Source of the DNA: Anaerolineales bacterium UBA2029
Lineage (GTDB): Bacteria; Chloroflexota; Anaerolineae; Aggregatilineales; Aggregatilineaceae
Assembly (NCBI GenBank): GCA_002332795.1
Contig: DDBP01000111.1
Coordinates: forward strand, 1 to 64,000
Direction of reading: 5' to 3'
Length of the DNA: 64,000 bases
Numbering within the stretch: the stretch's first letter is position 1; every line of letters begins with the position of its first letter. A program made the translations under genes and the position numbers. Below the pieces are notes generated by a model. That model ran no database searches and had not been told where the DNA came from. It saw only the letters and a program-made list of their open reading frames with translations. Shown piece after piece: positions 45,111 through 53,830 of the stretch.

Positions 45111-45649
45111 TGACTGATCCGTTGGATGATTCCCTTGGGGCGCTGTCTGCTGAGTTTCAACTCCTGCGCTTCGAGGCGATTGAGACTCTTGAGTATTGCC
45201 TGACCAAAGGCGATGGCACTGCCTTCCTGGAATTTCTGGAATCGCAGGTGCTCAGTTCTCCGCCTCGGCTGGAACTGTTGCGTAATATCGCCGACGAACT
45301 GCATCTGCGCTTGTTGCGGTTGCGCGAACAACAGCTTGACATGGGCGAACAGATTTCCGCGGCGTTGCTGGAGCATTCTTCAGATGTCCCGCCGCAGAAT
45401 CTTTCCCCCTACCCCGAAAGGGGGGAGCCGCTTGTGTCCTTCTCAACAGAGGAGTTTCCTCCGCTCAGCAAAGCCATTCGCTCCTTGTTGGATGTAGCGC
45501 ATCAACTGGCGGCGGATATTCAGATAGCTGAAGATCTCTACCAGACTGTCATGGATTGGTGGATTGCATTGAGCATCTCCGCTTCACGCGATCTGATTGG
45601 CATTCGCACCCTGGCGGGAATCTCAGGTGACACTGCCCGTGTGCATTGA
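45110..45649 (+). CDS. Unknown helical protein
   Basis: 179 residues from the ATG at 45110, which overlaps the DUF971 stop. Mostly alpha-helical, with a Pro-rich break near 95-115 (VPPQNLSPYPERGEP). No motif or membrane helix recognised. Tight coupling to DUF971 suggests a joint role. Confidence 0.7.
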   Translation: MTDPLDDSLGALSAEFQLLRFEAIETLEYCLTKGDGTAFLEFLESQVLSSPPRLELLRNIADELHLRLLRLREQQLDMGEQISAALLEHSSDVPPQNLSPYPERGEPLVSFSTEEFPPLSKAIRSLLDVAHQLAADIQIAEDLYQTVMDWWIALSISASRDLIGIRTLAGISGDTARVH

Positions 45650-45694
45650 AATGTGACTTCGTTTTCAGGCGGTTCAGGCAAAGGGTCAACGGTG

Positions 45695-46258
45695 ATGTCC
45701 AAACCCTACGAACGATATCTGCAGGAAATCTTGATTGATAGTGACAGGGTTCAGGCGCGCGTAGCCGAGCTGGGCCGTCAGATCAGCGCGGACTATGCCA
45801 ATGTGCGTCCTGTGCTGCTGATCTGCGTGCTGAAGGGCGGCGTCATGTTTCTGACAGACCTGATGCGCCATCTCGACTTTCCGCACAGTGTGGATTTCAT
45901 GGCAATCGCCAGCTACGGGAGTGGCGTGCGCGAGACTTCAGGGCGCGTGCGCATAGACATGGACCTGAAGCAAGACATCGCCGGAAAGCATGTAATCATT
46001 GTCGAGGATATTGTAGATAGCGGGCACACGCTGCAATATATCCTCAATATCCTGGCAACTCGCGACCCCGCCAGTGTCAAGATATGCACCCTGCTGAGCA
46101 AGCCCAGCCGTCGCCAGGTGCACATTGATCTGGACTACGTGGGATTCGAGATTCCGGATAAGTTCGTCTTCGGTTACGGACTCGACCTGGACGAGTATTA
46201 TCGCAATTTGCCCTTCATCGGCGTGTGCAGACCAGACGTGCAGGTGGAGGAGGCGTGA
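45695..46258 (+). CDS. hpt: Hypoxanthine phosphoribosyltransferase
   Basis: 187 residues. Converts hypoxanthine or guanine plus PRPP to IMP or GMP in purine salvage. VLKGGVMFLTDLMRHL, the PRPP loop VIIVEDIVDSGHTL (Glu-Asp pair) and FVFGYGLDLDEYYRNLPFIGV are all family landmarks. ATG 45695 is preferred to an open lead from 45653; AAGGG lies about 9 nt upstream. cca begins directly after the stop. Confidence 0.95.
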   Translation: MSKPYERYLQEILIDSDRVQARVAELGRQISADYANVRPVLLICVLKGGVMFLTDLMRHLDFPHSVDFMAIASYGSGVRETSGRVRIDMDLKQDIAGKHVIIVEDIVDSGHTLQYILNILATRDPASVKICTLLSKPSRRQVHIDLDYVGFEIPDKFVFGYGLDLDEYYRNLPFIGVCRPDVQVEEA

Positions 46259-47770
46259 TTGGCCCTGGAGCCTGTCGTGCCGGCGCGCCCGCTGGTCTGG
46301 CCGCCGCTTGTTGAACGCCTGCGTGCTCTCCTACAGGATCAGCCAGATATTTATCTTGTCGGTGGAGTGGTGCGCGATGCGCTGCTCCAGCGGCCTTCTC
46401 ACGATCTCGATTTGGTGACGAATGGTGACGGCTGTGCCGTTGCCAGGGTGATCGCCGACGAACTGGGAGGCGCCTATTACCCGCTCGACATCGAACGTGG
46501 CGTAGGACGGGCGCTGATTCCCTGGGAGCAAGCGACCGTCACGGTTGATGTCGCCCGCATCCGTGGGCCAGACCTGCTTGCCGATCTGTCTCTACGTGAT
46601 TTCACCATCAATGCTATGGCGGCCCCCCTGGCAGGCAGCGGGCAGAGCGTGTACGACCCGTTAGGCGGCCTGGCTGATCTTCAGGCGAAAAGACTCCGTC
46701 TTTGCGCACCAGGGGCCATTGCGGACGATCCAGTGCGCAGTCTGCGCGCGGTGCGTTTCAGCCTTGTGTTTGGCCTGTTCATCGAGCCGGAGACACGGGC
46801 TGCGCTGCGCGACAACGTGCACCGCCTGAAAGAATGCTCTGTAGAGCGCATTCGCGACGAGTTCTTTGCGATCTTGCAGGCCCCGCGACCGCAGGCAGGG
46901 CTGGCGGTGCTGCAACAACTCGGCTTGCTCCAACAGATCATCCCGGAAGTCGGGCAACTGGTAGGGGTAGCACAGCCGTCTCCTCATCAATACGACGTGT
47001 GGCGGCATACACTGCTCACTGTGGAGCGCATGTACGAAATCGCGAGCATGTTGGAAGGCCAGCGCCCCAGTGACGACGCCGCCAACGTCCAGCTAGGACT
47101 GATCGCCTTTGCACTCAGCGGTATGCGAGAACGCCTGGACGAACATCTGAAACAAGTCTGGGCCAACCATCACACACACCGGGGATTGCTGGTGTTGGCT
47201 GCTCTGTTGCATGACATTGGCAAACCCGCTGCCAGGCAGGCGGCAGGCGAAAGACCCAATTTCCACGGGCACGAGCGCGTCGGAGCCACCATAGTCCGTG
47301 ATCGTGCTCGCGCGCTCCGCCTGAGCAACGAAGAAACGGCCCGCCTGGAAACGATTGTGCGCCATCATATGCGCCCTCACTGGCTCTTTGCCAGTCAGCC
47401 GCTGACGCGCCGGGCCGTCTATCGTTTCTGGCGTGACACAGGCGAGGCGGGCATAGATATCTGTCTGCTGGCGCTGGCCGACTACCTGGCGACCTATGGG
47501 ATTATGCTCGACAGTCAGCAGTGGACTTATTACCTGGAACTGGTGCGCGACTTGCTGCAGAGTTACCTGCACCGCCGCGAAACCGACGTAGCTCCTCCGC
47601 CGCTGCTCACCGGGCACGACCTGATCCAGGAATTGCAGTTACGGCCAGGACCACTGGTGGGAGAGTTGGTCGAACGACTGACCGAGGCGCAGGTGATGGG
47701 CGAGATCACTTCCAGAGAAGAGGCGTTGGTCTTCGCCAGGCGTTTCCTTTCAGAAAAGGGACTTCCTTGA
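46259..47770 (+). CDS. cca: tRNA nucleotidyltransferase / poly(A) polymerase family with HD domain
   Basis: 503 residues from a TTG directly after the hpt stop, with GGAGGAGG 5 nt upstream. The nucleotidyltransferase head has LVGGVVRDALL and DLDLVTNG (metal-binding Asp pair), then RDFTINAMA and the neck region RFSLVFGLFIEPET. An HD phosphohydrolase domain (ALLHDIGKP) and a further helical tail follow. The class II CCA-adding enzyme is the likely identity, and the encoded tRNAs lack CCA, which makes such an activity necessary. An A-adding or poly(A) variant cannot be ruled out. Confidence 0.9.
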   Translation: MALEPVVPARPLVWPPLVERLRALLQDQPDIYLVGGVVRDALLQRPSHDLDLVTNGDGCAVARVIADELGGAYYPLDIERGVGRALIPWEQATVTVDVARIRGPDLLADLSLRDFTINAMAAPLAGSGQSVYDPLGGLADLQAKRLRLCAPGAIADDPVRSLRAVRFSLVFGLFIEPETRAALRDNVHRLKECSVERIRDEFFAILQAPRPQAGLAVLQQLGLLQQIIPEVGQLVGVAQPSPHQYDVWRHTLLTVERMYEIASMLEGQRPSDDAANVQLGLIAFALSGMRERLDEHLKQVWANHHTHRGLLVLAALLHDIGKPAARQAAGERPNFHGHERVGATIVRDRARALRLSNEETARLETIVRHHMRPHWLFASQPLTRRAVYRFWRDTGEAGIDICLLALADYLATYGIMLDSQQWTYYLELVRDLLQSYLHRRETDVAPPPLLTGHDLIQELQLRPGPLVGELVERLTEAQVMGEITSREEALVFARRFLSEKGLP

Positions 47771-47781
47771 GGGGGGTGCCC

Positions 47782-48345
47782 CTAGCCAGTCGAGACGCGC
47801 TCAAAGAACCACAGCATGGTCTTGCCGTAGATGCGCGCGTCGTAGGGCTGGAGATGCTGCAGGGAGACCTCCTGGCGCTCGCGGGGATCGATCTGCACGA
47901 TGACGATGCCATCTTCCTGCACGTGCTCAGGATTTTCGTCGAGCAAGAGCAGAGTCTCTTTCCACAGGCCCAGGTATTGGGGGGGCGCAACGTAGATGTA
48001 TTCGAAGGGGTCGGGTCGGGGGGTCCGCAGGTAGACGAACACATTGGCCCGCAGCACCTGGGCGCGGTTGGCCAGTCGCGTATGTGCCAGATTCTCGTGA
48101 ATCGTGCGCACGGCAAGCGGGTGATTCTCAACGAAGCGGGCCAGCGCTGCTCCCCGACTCAGCGCCTCGATCCCCACAGAACCTGTGCCCGCGAAGAGAT
48201 CAAGAAAGGTGCTGTCTACCACGCCCTGCCCCAGGATATTGAACAGCGCTTCCTTCACGCGATCCATGACAGGGCGGGTTGACGAACCGGGCACCATTTT
48301 CAATTTGCGGCCCTTCGCCGTTCCGGCGATGACCCGGATGGGCAT
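47782..48345 (-). CDS. rsmD: RsmD-like 16S rRNA m2G966 methyltransferase with altered catalytic motif
   Basis: 187 residues. Family landmarks: MPIRVIAGTAKGRKL, TRPVMDRVKEALFNIL and LDLFAGTGSVGIEALSRGA (SAM site). The motif IV position, normally DPPY or NPPY in this class of N-methyltransferases, reads VAPPQY near residue 118, so the first acidic or amide residue is Ala. GGGAGG lies 7 nt before the ATG. The 3' end lies 11 nt from cca, convergently. Confidence 0.88.
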   Translation of the reverse strand: MPIRVIAGTAKGRKLKMVPGSSTRPVMDRVKEALFNILGQGVVDSTFLDLFAGTGSVGIEALSRGAALARFVENHPLAVRTIHENLAHTRLANRAQVLRANVFVYLRTPRPDPFEYIYVAPPQYLGLWKETLLLLDENPEHVQEDGIVIVQIDPRERQEVSLQHLQPYDARIYGKTMLWFFERVSTG

Positions 48346-48361
48346 GGTACTGCCTCCCGGC

Positions 48362-49354
48362 TCAGCCCTTGCTTTCGACCACTTCGCGGGCAGCGCGGAT
48401 GTTCGAGAGGGGGGTCGTGGTCATGATCACGCAGCCGGTCGAAAGAATGAAGCGCCGCCCGAAAGTCTGCTCGATGGCCTCTCGCGCCTGCGTACGTACG
48501 TCTACAGGCGTGCCATTGTGCATGGGATCCCACCGTCCCAGACCACCGCAAACGGCCCCGCCAAAGCGCAACTTGCCCTCGGCCAGCGTCAGGCCCGTCT
48601 CCCGGTCATGCCAGTTGATGGCCTGCACCGGATAATCGGCTACGACGTCGAACATGGGCGCCGATCCATGCAGGTGAACCATGTTGAACCACCACGAATC
48701 AGGCAGGGCCTCCAGGATTTGCAGGTCGTAGGGACGCCCAAACTCGCGGTACTCTGCTTCGCTGATCACGGTGTAGGAAGCATGCTGGATGGCATAGAAA
48801 ATACCCGCAACACCGCTCCGCCGCATGGCGTCAATGAAACGAAGGGTGCTTTCGGTGATGGTATTCAGCCCGGTCTTCAGGCGATCCGGCGCGGTGCGCA
48901 TGTGTTCGATCAGCACTTCTTTGCCAGCCAGGTTTTTGGCCTGCGCCAGGGGGCTGAAGATGGTCTGGATGAAGGGCACTTCTTCGCCAAAGGCTTCTTT
49001 GAGCAGGCGCAACGTCTCCAACTGACGGCCCAACGCGCCGCGCGTCGGGTCGAGCACGCGCAATTCTGTCCAGTCCAGTGAGCGTTGCACGACACGCCGT
49101 ACGTATTCTCGTGTGCCTTCCAGGTGTCCTACCCAGCGATCCTGTACTCCATAGTCCACCAGGCAATAGCTGCTGGCAGGAGTGACTTTGACAAAGTCGA
49201 AATCCCACTGGCGCTGAAACAGAATGGTTGCTTCAGCCAGATCGCTGGCGCGCTGATCGTCGCCCGGCCAGTGCCGCCACAAGGCGACAGGGACGCGATC
49301 GGTTTCCTCTCCTGCAATGGTCTTTTCCAGGCGCTCGCGTTTGCTGAGGGTCAT
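48362..49354 (-). CDS. Uroporphyrinogen-decarboxylase-family protein (UROD-like)
   Basis: 330 residues. The TIM-barrel UROD fold is indicated by RERLEKTIAGEETDRVPVALWRHWP at the start, GIFYAIQHAS in the middle and LHLHGSAPMFDVV plus FILSTGCVIMTTTPLSNIRA at the end. The HGS...INWH block and a GC near the C-terminus resemble UROD relatives, including zinc-dependent corrinoid or methyl-thiol methyltransferases (MtaA/CmuA group). No haem genes are adjacent, so true uroporphyrinogen decarboxylation is doubtful. Between rsmD (16 nt) and a TPR gene (21 nt). Confidence 0.85.
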   Translation of the reverse strand: MTLSKRERLEKTIAGEETDRVPVALWRHWPGDDQRASDLAEATILFQRQWDFDFVKVTPASSYCLVDYGVQDRWVGHLEGTREYVRRVVQRSLDWTELRVLDPTRGALGRQLETLRLLKEAFGEEVPFIQTIFSPLAQAKNLAGKEVLIEHMRTAPDRLKTGLNTITESTLRFIDAMRRSGVAGIFYAIQHASYTVISEAEYREFGRPYDLQILEALPDSWWFNMVHLHGSAPMFDVVADYPVQAINWHDRETGLTLAEGKLRFGGAVCGGLGRWDPMHNGTPVDVRTQAREAIEQTFGRRFILSTGCVIMTTTPLSNIRAAREVVESKG

Positions 49355-49375
49355 AGGGTATTCGTGCCGTGCAGG

Positions 49376-49687
49376 TCAGTTGAGAAACTCGGCGATCTGA
49401 TCGATCTGTTGCCGGGCCATGCGTTGCAACATGAAATAGCGCTCGCGGTCTTCCGGCTCATTCTGTAACGCCTGGGCGGCCAGTTCAGCCACTTTCTCGA
49501 ACGCCTGACGGGCCTTCTCCTTTTCGCCCAGGTGACGATATGACAGGCCAAGGCCCCAGTGCGCGTCAATCTGGTCGGGGGCTTCGGCCAGGATCGTGGT
49601 GAAATGCTCAACGGCGGCCTGTTGCTGACCGGCCCGGTAGGCTCGCCAGGCAGCATCAATCTTTGTCTTGATCTCGTTTTGATCCAT
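49376..49687 (-). CDS. Small TPR protein
   Basis: 103 residues. Two TPR units are visible (IDAAWRAYRAGQQQAAVEHFTTILAEAPDQ and IDAHWGLGLSYRHLGEKEKARQAFEKVAELA). ATG 49687 has GGAG 7 nt upstream; a longer frame overlaps the neighbour. Probably a protein-interaction module co-transcribed with the UROD-like gene. Confidence 0.82.
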   Translation of the reverse strand: MDQNEIKTKIDAAWRAYRAGQQQAAVEHFTTILAEAPDQIDAHWGLGLSYRHLGEKEKARQAFEKVAELAAQALQNEPEDRERYFMLQRMARQQIDQIAEFLN

Positions 49688-49793
49688 GTGAGTCTCCGCA
49701 GTCGTGGCCCGCCAGGGCAACACAGCTTGGGGCAGATTCCAGACAGAAGCGAATCTGCAGGGATTATACTGCTCGGCTTCAGGATGGCAAGCG

Positions 49794-52286
49794 TCAGTCA
49801 GCGAGCACACGGAGAGTGATGGGCAGAATCGCCTGCGTGCCCAGGCTGGTACCGCGCCCGTCATAGACGAAGAGAGGCGTGCCCGTTCCACACGGTGCAA
49901 TGCTGGTCAGGTTGCACGATTCGAGCCGCACGGCAATCCTGTAGGTGCCTGCGGGCAACGCGCGCGGCAACCGCAGGTAGTAGGAATCGCGCACGTAGGT
50001 TCTCAGCAGCGGCCACCATGTCCAGCGGCTGGTGGGAATACCCGCTGGATGACGATGTTGCACGATGGGCCAGACGGTCGCGCTCTCGTCCGCACCAGAT
50101 ATCAGTTCAATCTCGACCTGATAGTCTGGCAAGTCTGGCTGCACGGCGCGCCAATACAGGTGCAGAGCGATTCTGTCACCAGGGTGCAAAGGTTGCGCAG
50201 CGTCCAAATTGAACGCTAACAGATCAATGCCCCCCTGAAAGGCGCGGGGAAAACCGGTTGCGCCCTCGACAACGCCGGGCGGAGATTCTCGCACCGGCCA
50301 GCCAGGTATGAGGGGCATTAGCGCAACGACGAGCGCAACTGACACGCTGAAGCCGCTCAGTACCCATGTGTGCAGCAGCCGTTCTGTGTCTATGGCCAAG
50401 ACTGCCCTGGGCACGGCTTCCAGCAAAGGGGGCTTTCGCCACAGCACAATACCGACCAGAGAAGCGAGCGCGAGGGCAGACATAGCCCATCCGACATCGC
50501 GCGCAGGGGTGCTGCCGAACTCCACTCGTACTTCATGGCGTCCCACAGGGACATCCAGGCTGACGAAACCTGTTTGTGGATCGCGGTGTATGTCTACCTC
50601 TCTGCCATCTACCGTAGCTTTCCAGCCGGGGAAATACAGCAGTGCCAGCACCAGTGTCGCAGGGCGACGGGCATTGACGATCAGCCGCTGCGTTTGAGGC
50701 CCGCTTTCGATGACGTCGGCCTGAGTCGCCGCGGGCAGTCGCTCACGGATCACCCGGTCGGTGAAGCCGCCCTGGTACGAAGCGAGCAACGACGGCAGGG
50801 GTTGTGGCACTGCTGCCAGATCAGACGGCAAAAGCCAGCCGTCCGCAAACGAGCCGGCCAGATACCCGCGCCCTTCGTCGCGCAAGATGTCTGCGACGCT
50901 GGTGGGGGTTCGCGATGTGGGCCAGCGCGGTTCGATCCGCAAAGGCAAAGCGGCCATCAGCAGCAGTCCCCCGAGGACGAGCATGCCAGCGAGTGCAATG
51001 CGTTGCGAGCGCAACTGCTGCAATGATGGGCCTATCTGTGCTGTCACCAGGGCGCACATGGCGCAAATGGCAGGCAACAGATCGCGCGGATAGGCGCTCA
51101 GCCAGGCGGGGACATGCCCCCATAGCGTTTCCGCCAGGGGCGTGACGAGTGCGCAGGTCAGCAGACCAACCAGAACGAAATAGAGCATTTCGCGATGGGC
51201 AGCGGGCATATGCCGGGGCAGGGCTGCCAGGCGTGCTTGCCAGGCTTCCCCCCGGCTGACCCAGGCGGCTGGACCAGGGGTACGACGCCAGTCCTGATAG
51301 AAGCAAACCCCCAGGCTCAGAAAAGCTGTTCCCCACAAGGCAATCCCGATGGCATTGGTAGCCGGTGAATTGGCGGCGCTGAGATCGGGACGCGACGGCG
51401 GTGCCAGCAACCTCGTCAGGGACAACGGTTGCCAGTCCGCCAGTGGCCAGACTATCGCTGCTTGCCAGCGGATCAGGTCGTGTTCCAGGATGGCGGGCAG
51501 CAGATAGAACGAACTGAGCATCAGGCCCAGCAACCAGGCCAGCGCCGCTCTGTACGCAGCGTATGTGGTGCGTCCTGCGGCCCAGCAGTGCCAGATCACC
51601 CAGCCCAACAGCAGCAGGGCCAACCAGATGTTAAGGGGTGCGTGGGACAGCCACAGCGCGGACGTGACCAGGGTGGCGAATACCAGGTCGCGCCGATGGC
51701 CGGTGGTCATCAATACATCATAGCTCCACAGGGCCAGGAGAAATGTGCCAGCGGCCAGCAGCGCCCCTACCCCGCCAGTGGCAAATGACACATCCCACAT
51801 CACCGCAGGGCACAGGCTGTACCCCAGAGCGGCCAGTAGCCCGGCGTAAGTTCCCCAGCGACGCCTGGCAAAGGCGAAGAGCGACACGACTCCCACCATG
51901 ATCCCCAGGGTGATGACTGCCTTGACCGCTGTCGAGGGATCAGACTGCACCAGAGCATGATAGAAGCCGGTCAGCCAGTGCGGTAGCGGGGGGAGGTAGT
52001 TCCACAATGGGGAGCCGTATCCAGAATTGAAGTCAGGGGCCCAGCGAGGATAGATCACCCCGTCCTGGAGACTGTGCGACATTTCGAGCGTTCGCATCAG
52101 TTGCTGCTGCATTTCCAGCGTCGGCGGAAGACCACTGCGTGCCCAGAGTGGTGCGCTCAAGGCGAATGCCAGCAACAACACGCCCAGCCATAGAAAATCG
52201 GTCTCTTTCTGGCCGCTGCGCATCCATTCGGGCAGATCTTCGGGGCGAAGACCTGCAGGCAAAGTCACTGGCCGGCGTCGTTTCAC
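49794..52286 (-). CDS. Large polytopic membrane protein (PTPS-related / YfhO-like)
   Basis: 830 residues. About 11-13 membrane helices over residues 30-640 are separated by external loops. The first loop, after helix 1, contains WAPDFNSGYGSPLWNYLPPLPHWL, which recalls the GYG/F-P-x-W-NY signature of 6-pyruvoyl-tetrahydropterin-synthase-related membrane proteins, a group related to GT-C glycosyltransferases. A soluble beta-rich C-terminal region (LLAFNLDAAQPLHPGDRIALHLYWRA) lies outside. GTG start. Lipid-linked sugar transfer is plausible but not shown. Confidence 0.8.
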   Translation of the reverse strand: MKRRRPVTLPAGLRPEDLPEWMRSGQKETDFLWLGVLLLAFALSAPLWARSGLPPTLEMQQQLMRTLEMSHSLQDGVIYPRWAPDFNSGYGSPLWNYLPPLPHWLTGFYHALVQSDPSTAVKAVITLGIMVGVVSLFAFARRRWGTYAGLLAALGYSLCPAVMWDVSFATGGVGALLAAGTFLLALWSYDVLMTTGHRRDLVFATLVTSALWLSHAPLNIWLALLLLGWVIWHCWAAGRTTYAAYRAALAWLLGLMLSSFYLLPAILEHDLIRWQAAIVWPLADWQPLSLTRLLAPPSRPDLSAANSPATNAIGIALWGTAFLSLGVCFYQDWRRTPGPAAWVSRGEAWQARLAALPRHMPAAHREMLYFVLVGLLTCALVTPLAETLWGHVPAWLSAYPRDLLPAICAMCALVTAQIGPSLQQLRSQRIALAGMLVLGGLLLMAALPLRIEPRWPTSRTPTSVADILRDEGRGYLAGSFADGWLLPSDLAAVPQPLPSLLASYQGGFTDRVIRERLPAATQADVIESGPQTQRLIVNARRPATLVLALLYFPGWKATVDGREVDIHRDPQTGFVSLDVPVGRHEVRVEFGSTPARDVGWAMSALALASLVGIVLWRKPPLLEAVPRAVLAIDTERLLHTWVLSGFSVSVALVVALMPLIPGWPVRESPPGVVEGATGFPRAFQGGIDLLAFNLDAAQPLHPGDRIALHLYWRAVQPDLPDYQVEIELISGADESATVWPIVQHRHPAGIPTSRWTWWPLLRTYVRDSYYLRLPRALPAGTYRIAVRLESCNLTSIAPCGTGTPLFVYDGRGTSLGTQAILPITLRVLAD

Positions 52287-52401
52287 AACCCTGCTTCCTC
52301 ATCATCTGGAAAACATTTGCAAGATCGCGCAGGAACGAGCATTATTAAGGTGATCCACTGAATATGGTCCGGCCTGTGAATTGCCGGAGGGCATGTGCCC
52401 G

Positions 52402-53646
52402 ATGTCTTCTTCTCAGGAAACTCTGCTCAACGGCCGCTACCGCCTGCTGGCTCAACAAGGGTCGGGCGGCATGGCGGTTATCTACAAAGCGACGGACCTG
52501 GCATTGGGCCGTACCGTTGCGGTTAAAATTCTGCGCCCCAGCCTGACCAACGATCCAGAGTTCCTCAAGCGCTTTCGGCAGGAGGCGCGGAACGTTGCCA
52601 ACCTGTCGCACCCCAATATTGTCACTGTCCACGATGTAGGGCAAGATGGCAACACGCACTACATCGTGATGGAATATGTGGATGGAGAAGACCTCAAGAA
52701 GCTGATCCGTGCCAGTGCGCCCTTCTCTATTGACCGCGCTTTGAGCATTGCGATCAAGATTTGTGCGGGAGTCGGCTACGCGCATCGTGCCGGTCTGGTC
52801 CATGCCGATGTCAAGCCGCAGAACGTGCTGGTCACCGAGAATGACAACGTCAAGGTGACGGACTTTGGCATTGCTCAGGCTCTGACCGCCACCAAGCCCC
52901 GCGACCAGGAACGGCAGCGCGTCGTGTGGGGCAGCCCACACTATTTCTCGCCCGAACAGGCGCAGGGAGAAGCACCTACGCCTGCCTCGGATGTCTACTC
53001 CATTGGTATCGTCCTGTTCGAAATGCTCACCGGGCGTCTGCCGTTCGTGGGCACTGACCAGCAAGAACTGGCCATGGCCCATATCCGCGAGACGCCCCCC
53101 AAGCCGTCGCAATTCAACCCCAACGTGCCGGAGCATCTGGATCGCATCTTGATGAAAGTGCTCTCCAAGGAGCCGACGGCGCGCTACCGCACAGCCGATC
53201 AGTTGGGGCGTATTTTGCTCAGCTACCGGAGACGGGGACAGATCACCACCGATGTGGTGCCAGAGGTGGGTTCCGAGCCATCATTTCCGGCCACGGCTGC
53301 GACCATTCCCCCAGAAGCGCCACTCCCTGCACCACGCGCCGCTGCGCCTTCCCCGGTGAGTACGCCGCGTGGGCCGGTCGGCGGGGCACGTTCGGAAGCG
53401 CCGACCTACATCTACTCCGAGGTGCCTGCCCAGAGTCCGCCGACCATGCCAGGAGTACCCTCCGTCGCGCGTCCAGGCTATTCCACACCGGTCCCCCCTG
53501 CCCCTATGATCCAGTCACGCTATCGGGCAGTCGAGGAACCGCCGCAGCTCGATCTGGTCACTCTGGTGCTGGCCTTCATCGCCTTCCTGGCGGTGATGTT
53601 GCTCATCCCCCTGTGGATCGCTGTATATCAGGCCTGGATGGGATGA
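52402..53646 (+). CDS. PknB-type Ser/Thr protein kinase with HAD instead of HRD
   Basis: 414 residues. The kinase domain spans about 10-270: GQQGSGGM P-loop (GSGGMAVIYKA), Lys42 (VAVKIL), Glu61, catalytic loop HADVKPQN at 134-141 (Asp136) and DFG at 154-156. The Arg of the usual HRD is Ala, a non-RD kinase, so activation-loop phosphorylation may not be required. A Pro-rich linker (about 275-375) leads to one C-terminal membrane helix (LVTLVLAFIAFLAVMLLIPLW), with almost nothing outside. ATG 52402 was chosen because GGAGGG is 10 nt upstream. Confidence 0.92.
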   Translation: MSSSQETLLNGRYRLLAQQGSGGMAVIYKATDLALGRTVAVKILRPSLTNDPEFLKRFRQEARNVANLSHPNIVTVHDVGQDGNTHYIVMEYVDGEDLKKLIRASAPFSIDRALSIAIKICAGVGYAHRAGLVHADVKPQNVLVTENDNVKVTDFGIAQALTATKPRDQERQRVVWGSPHYFSPEQAQGEAPTPASDVYSIGIVLFEMLTGRLPFVGTDQQELAMAHIRETPPKPSQFNPNVPEHLDRILMKVLSKEPTARYRTADQLGRILLSYRRRGQITTDVVPEVGSEPSFPATAATIPPEAPLPAPRAAAPSPVSTPRGPVGGARSEAPTYIYSEVPAQSPPTMPGVPSVARPGYSTPVPPAPMIQSRYRAVEEPPQLDLVTLVLAFIAFLAVMLLIPLWIAVYQAWMG

Positions 53647-53678
53647 CCGCCAGACTTTCTTATGCAACATTAATTCCG

Positions 53679-53702
53679 CCAGTGACCAAAAGGCTGGTTT
53701 TT
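53679..53702 (+). terminator. Weak terminator after the Ser/Thr kinase gene
   Basis: CCAG (53679-53682) pairs with CTGG (53694-53697) with an inner CC/GG, followed by TTTTT. Short, bulged stem. Confidence 0.35.
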
Positions 53703-53717
53703 AACTCTCCCTTCCTG

Positions 53718-53723
53718 TATAAT
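53718..53723 (+). promoter_or_regulatory. -10 element of ftsH
   Basis: Consensus TATAAT in an AT-rich stretch, 107 nt before the GTG start. No good -35 at ideal spacing. Confidence 0.5.
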
Positions 53724-53830
53724 TTTGATTAGGAATTATGCAAATCTGTCATGCGCTGCCGTGCTAACACGCGATCGGTAGCCCAGGCTGTGGAGACAAA
53801 TCGGGTTGGGAAACGTGCTGGAGGCAGGGA

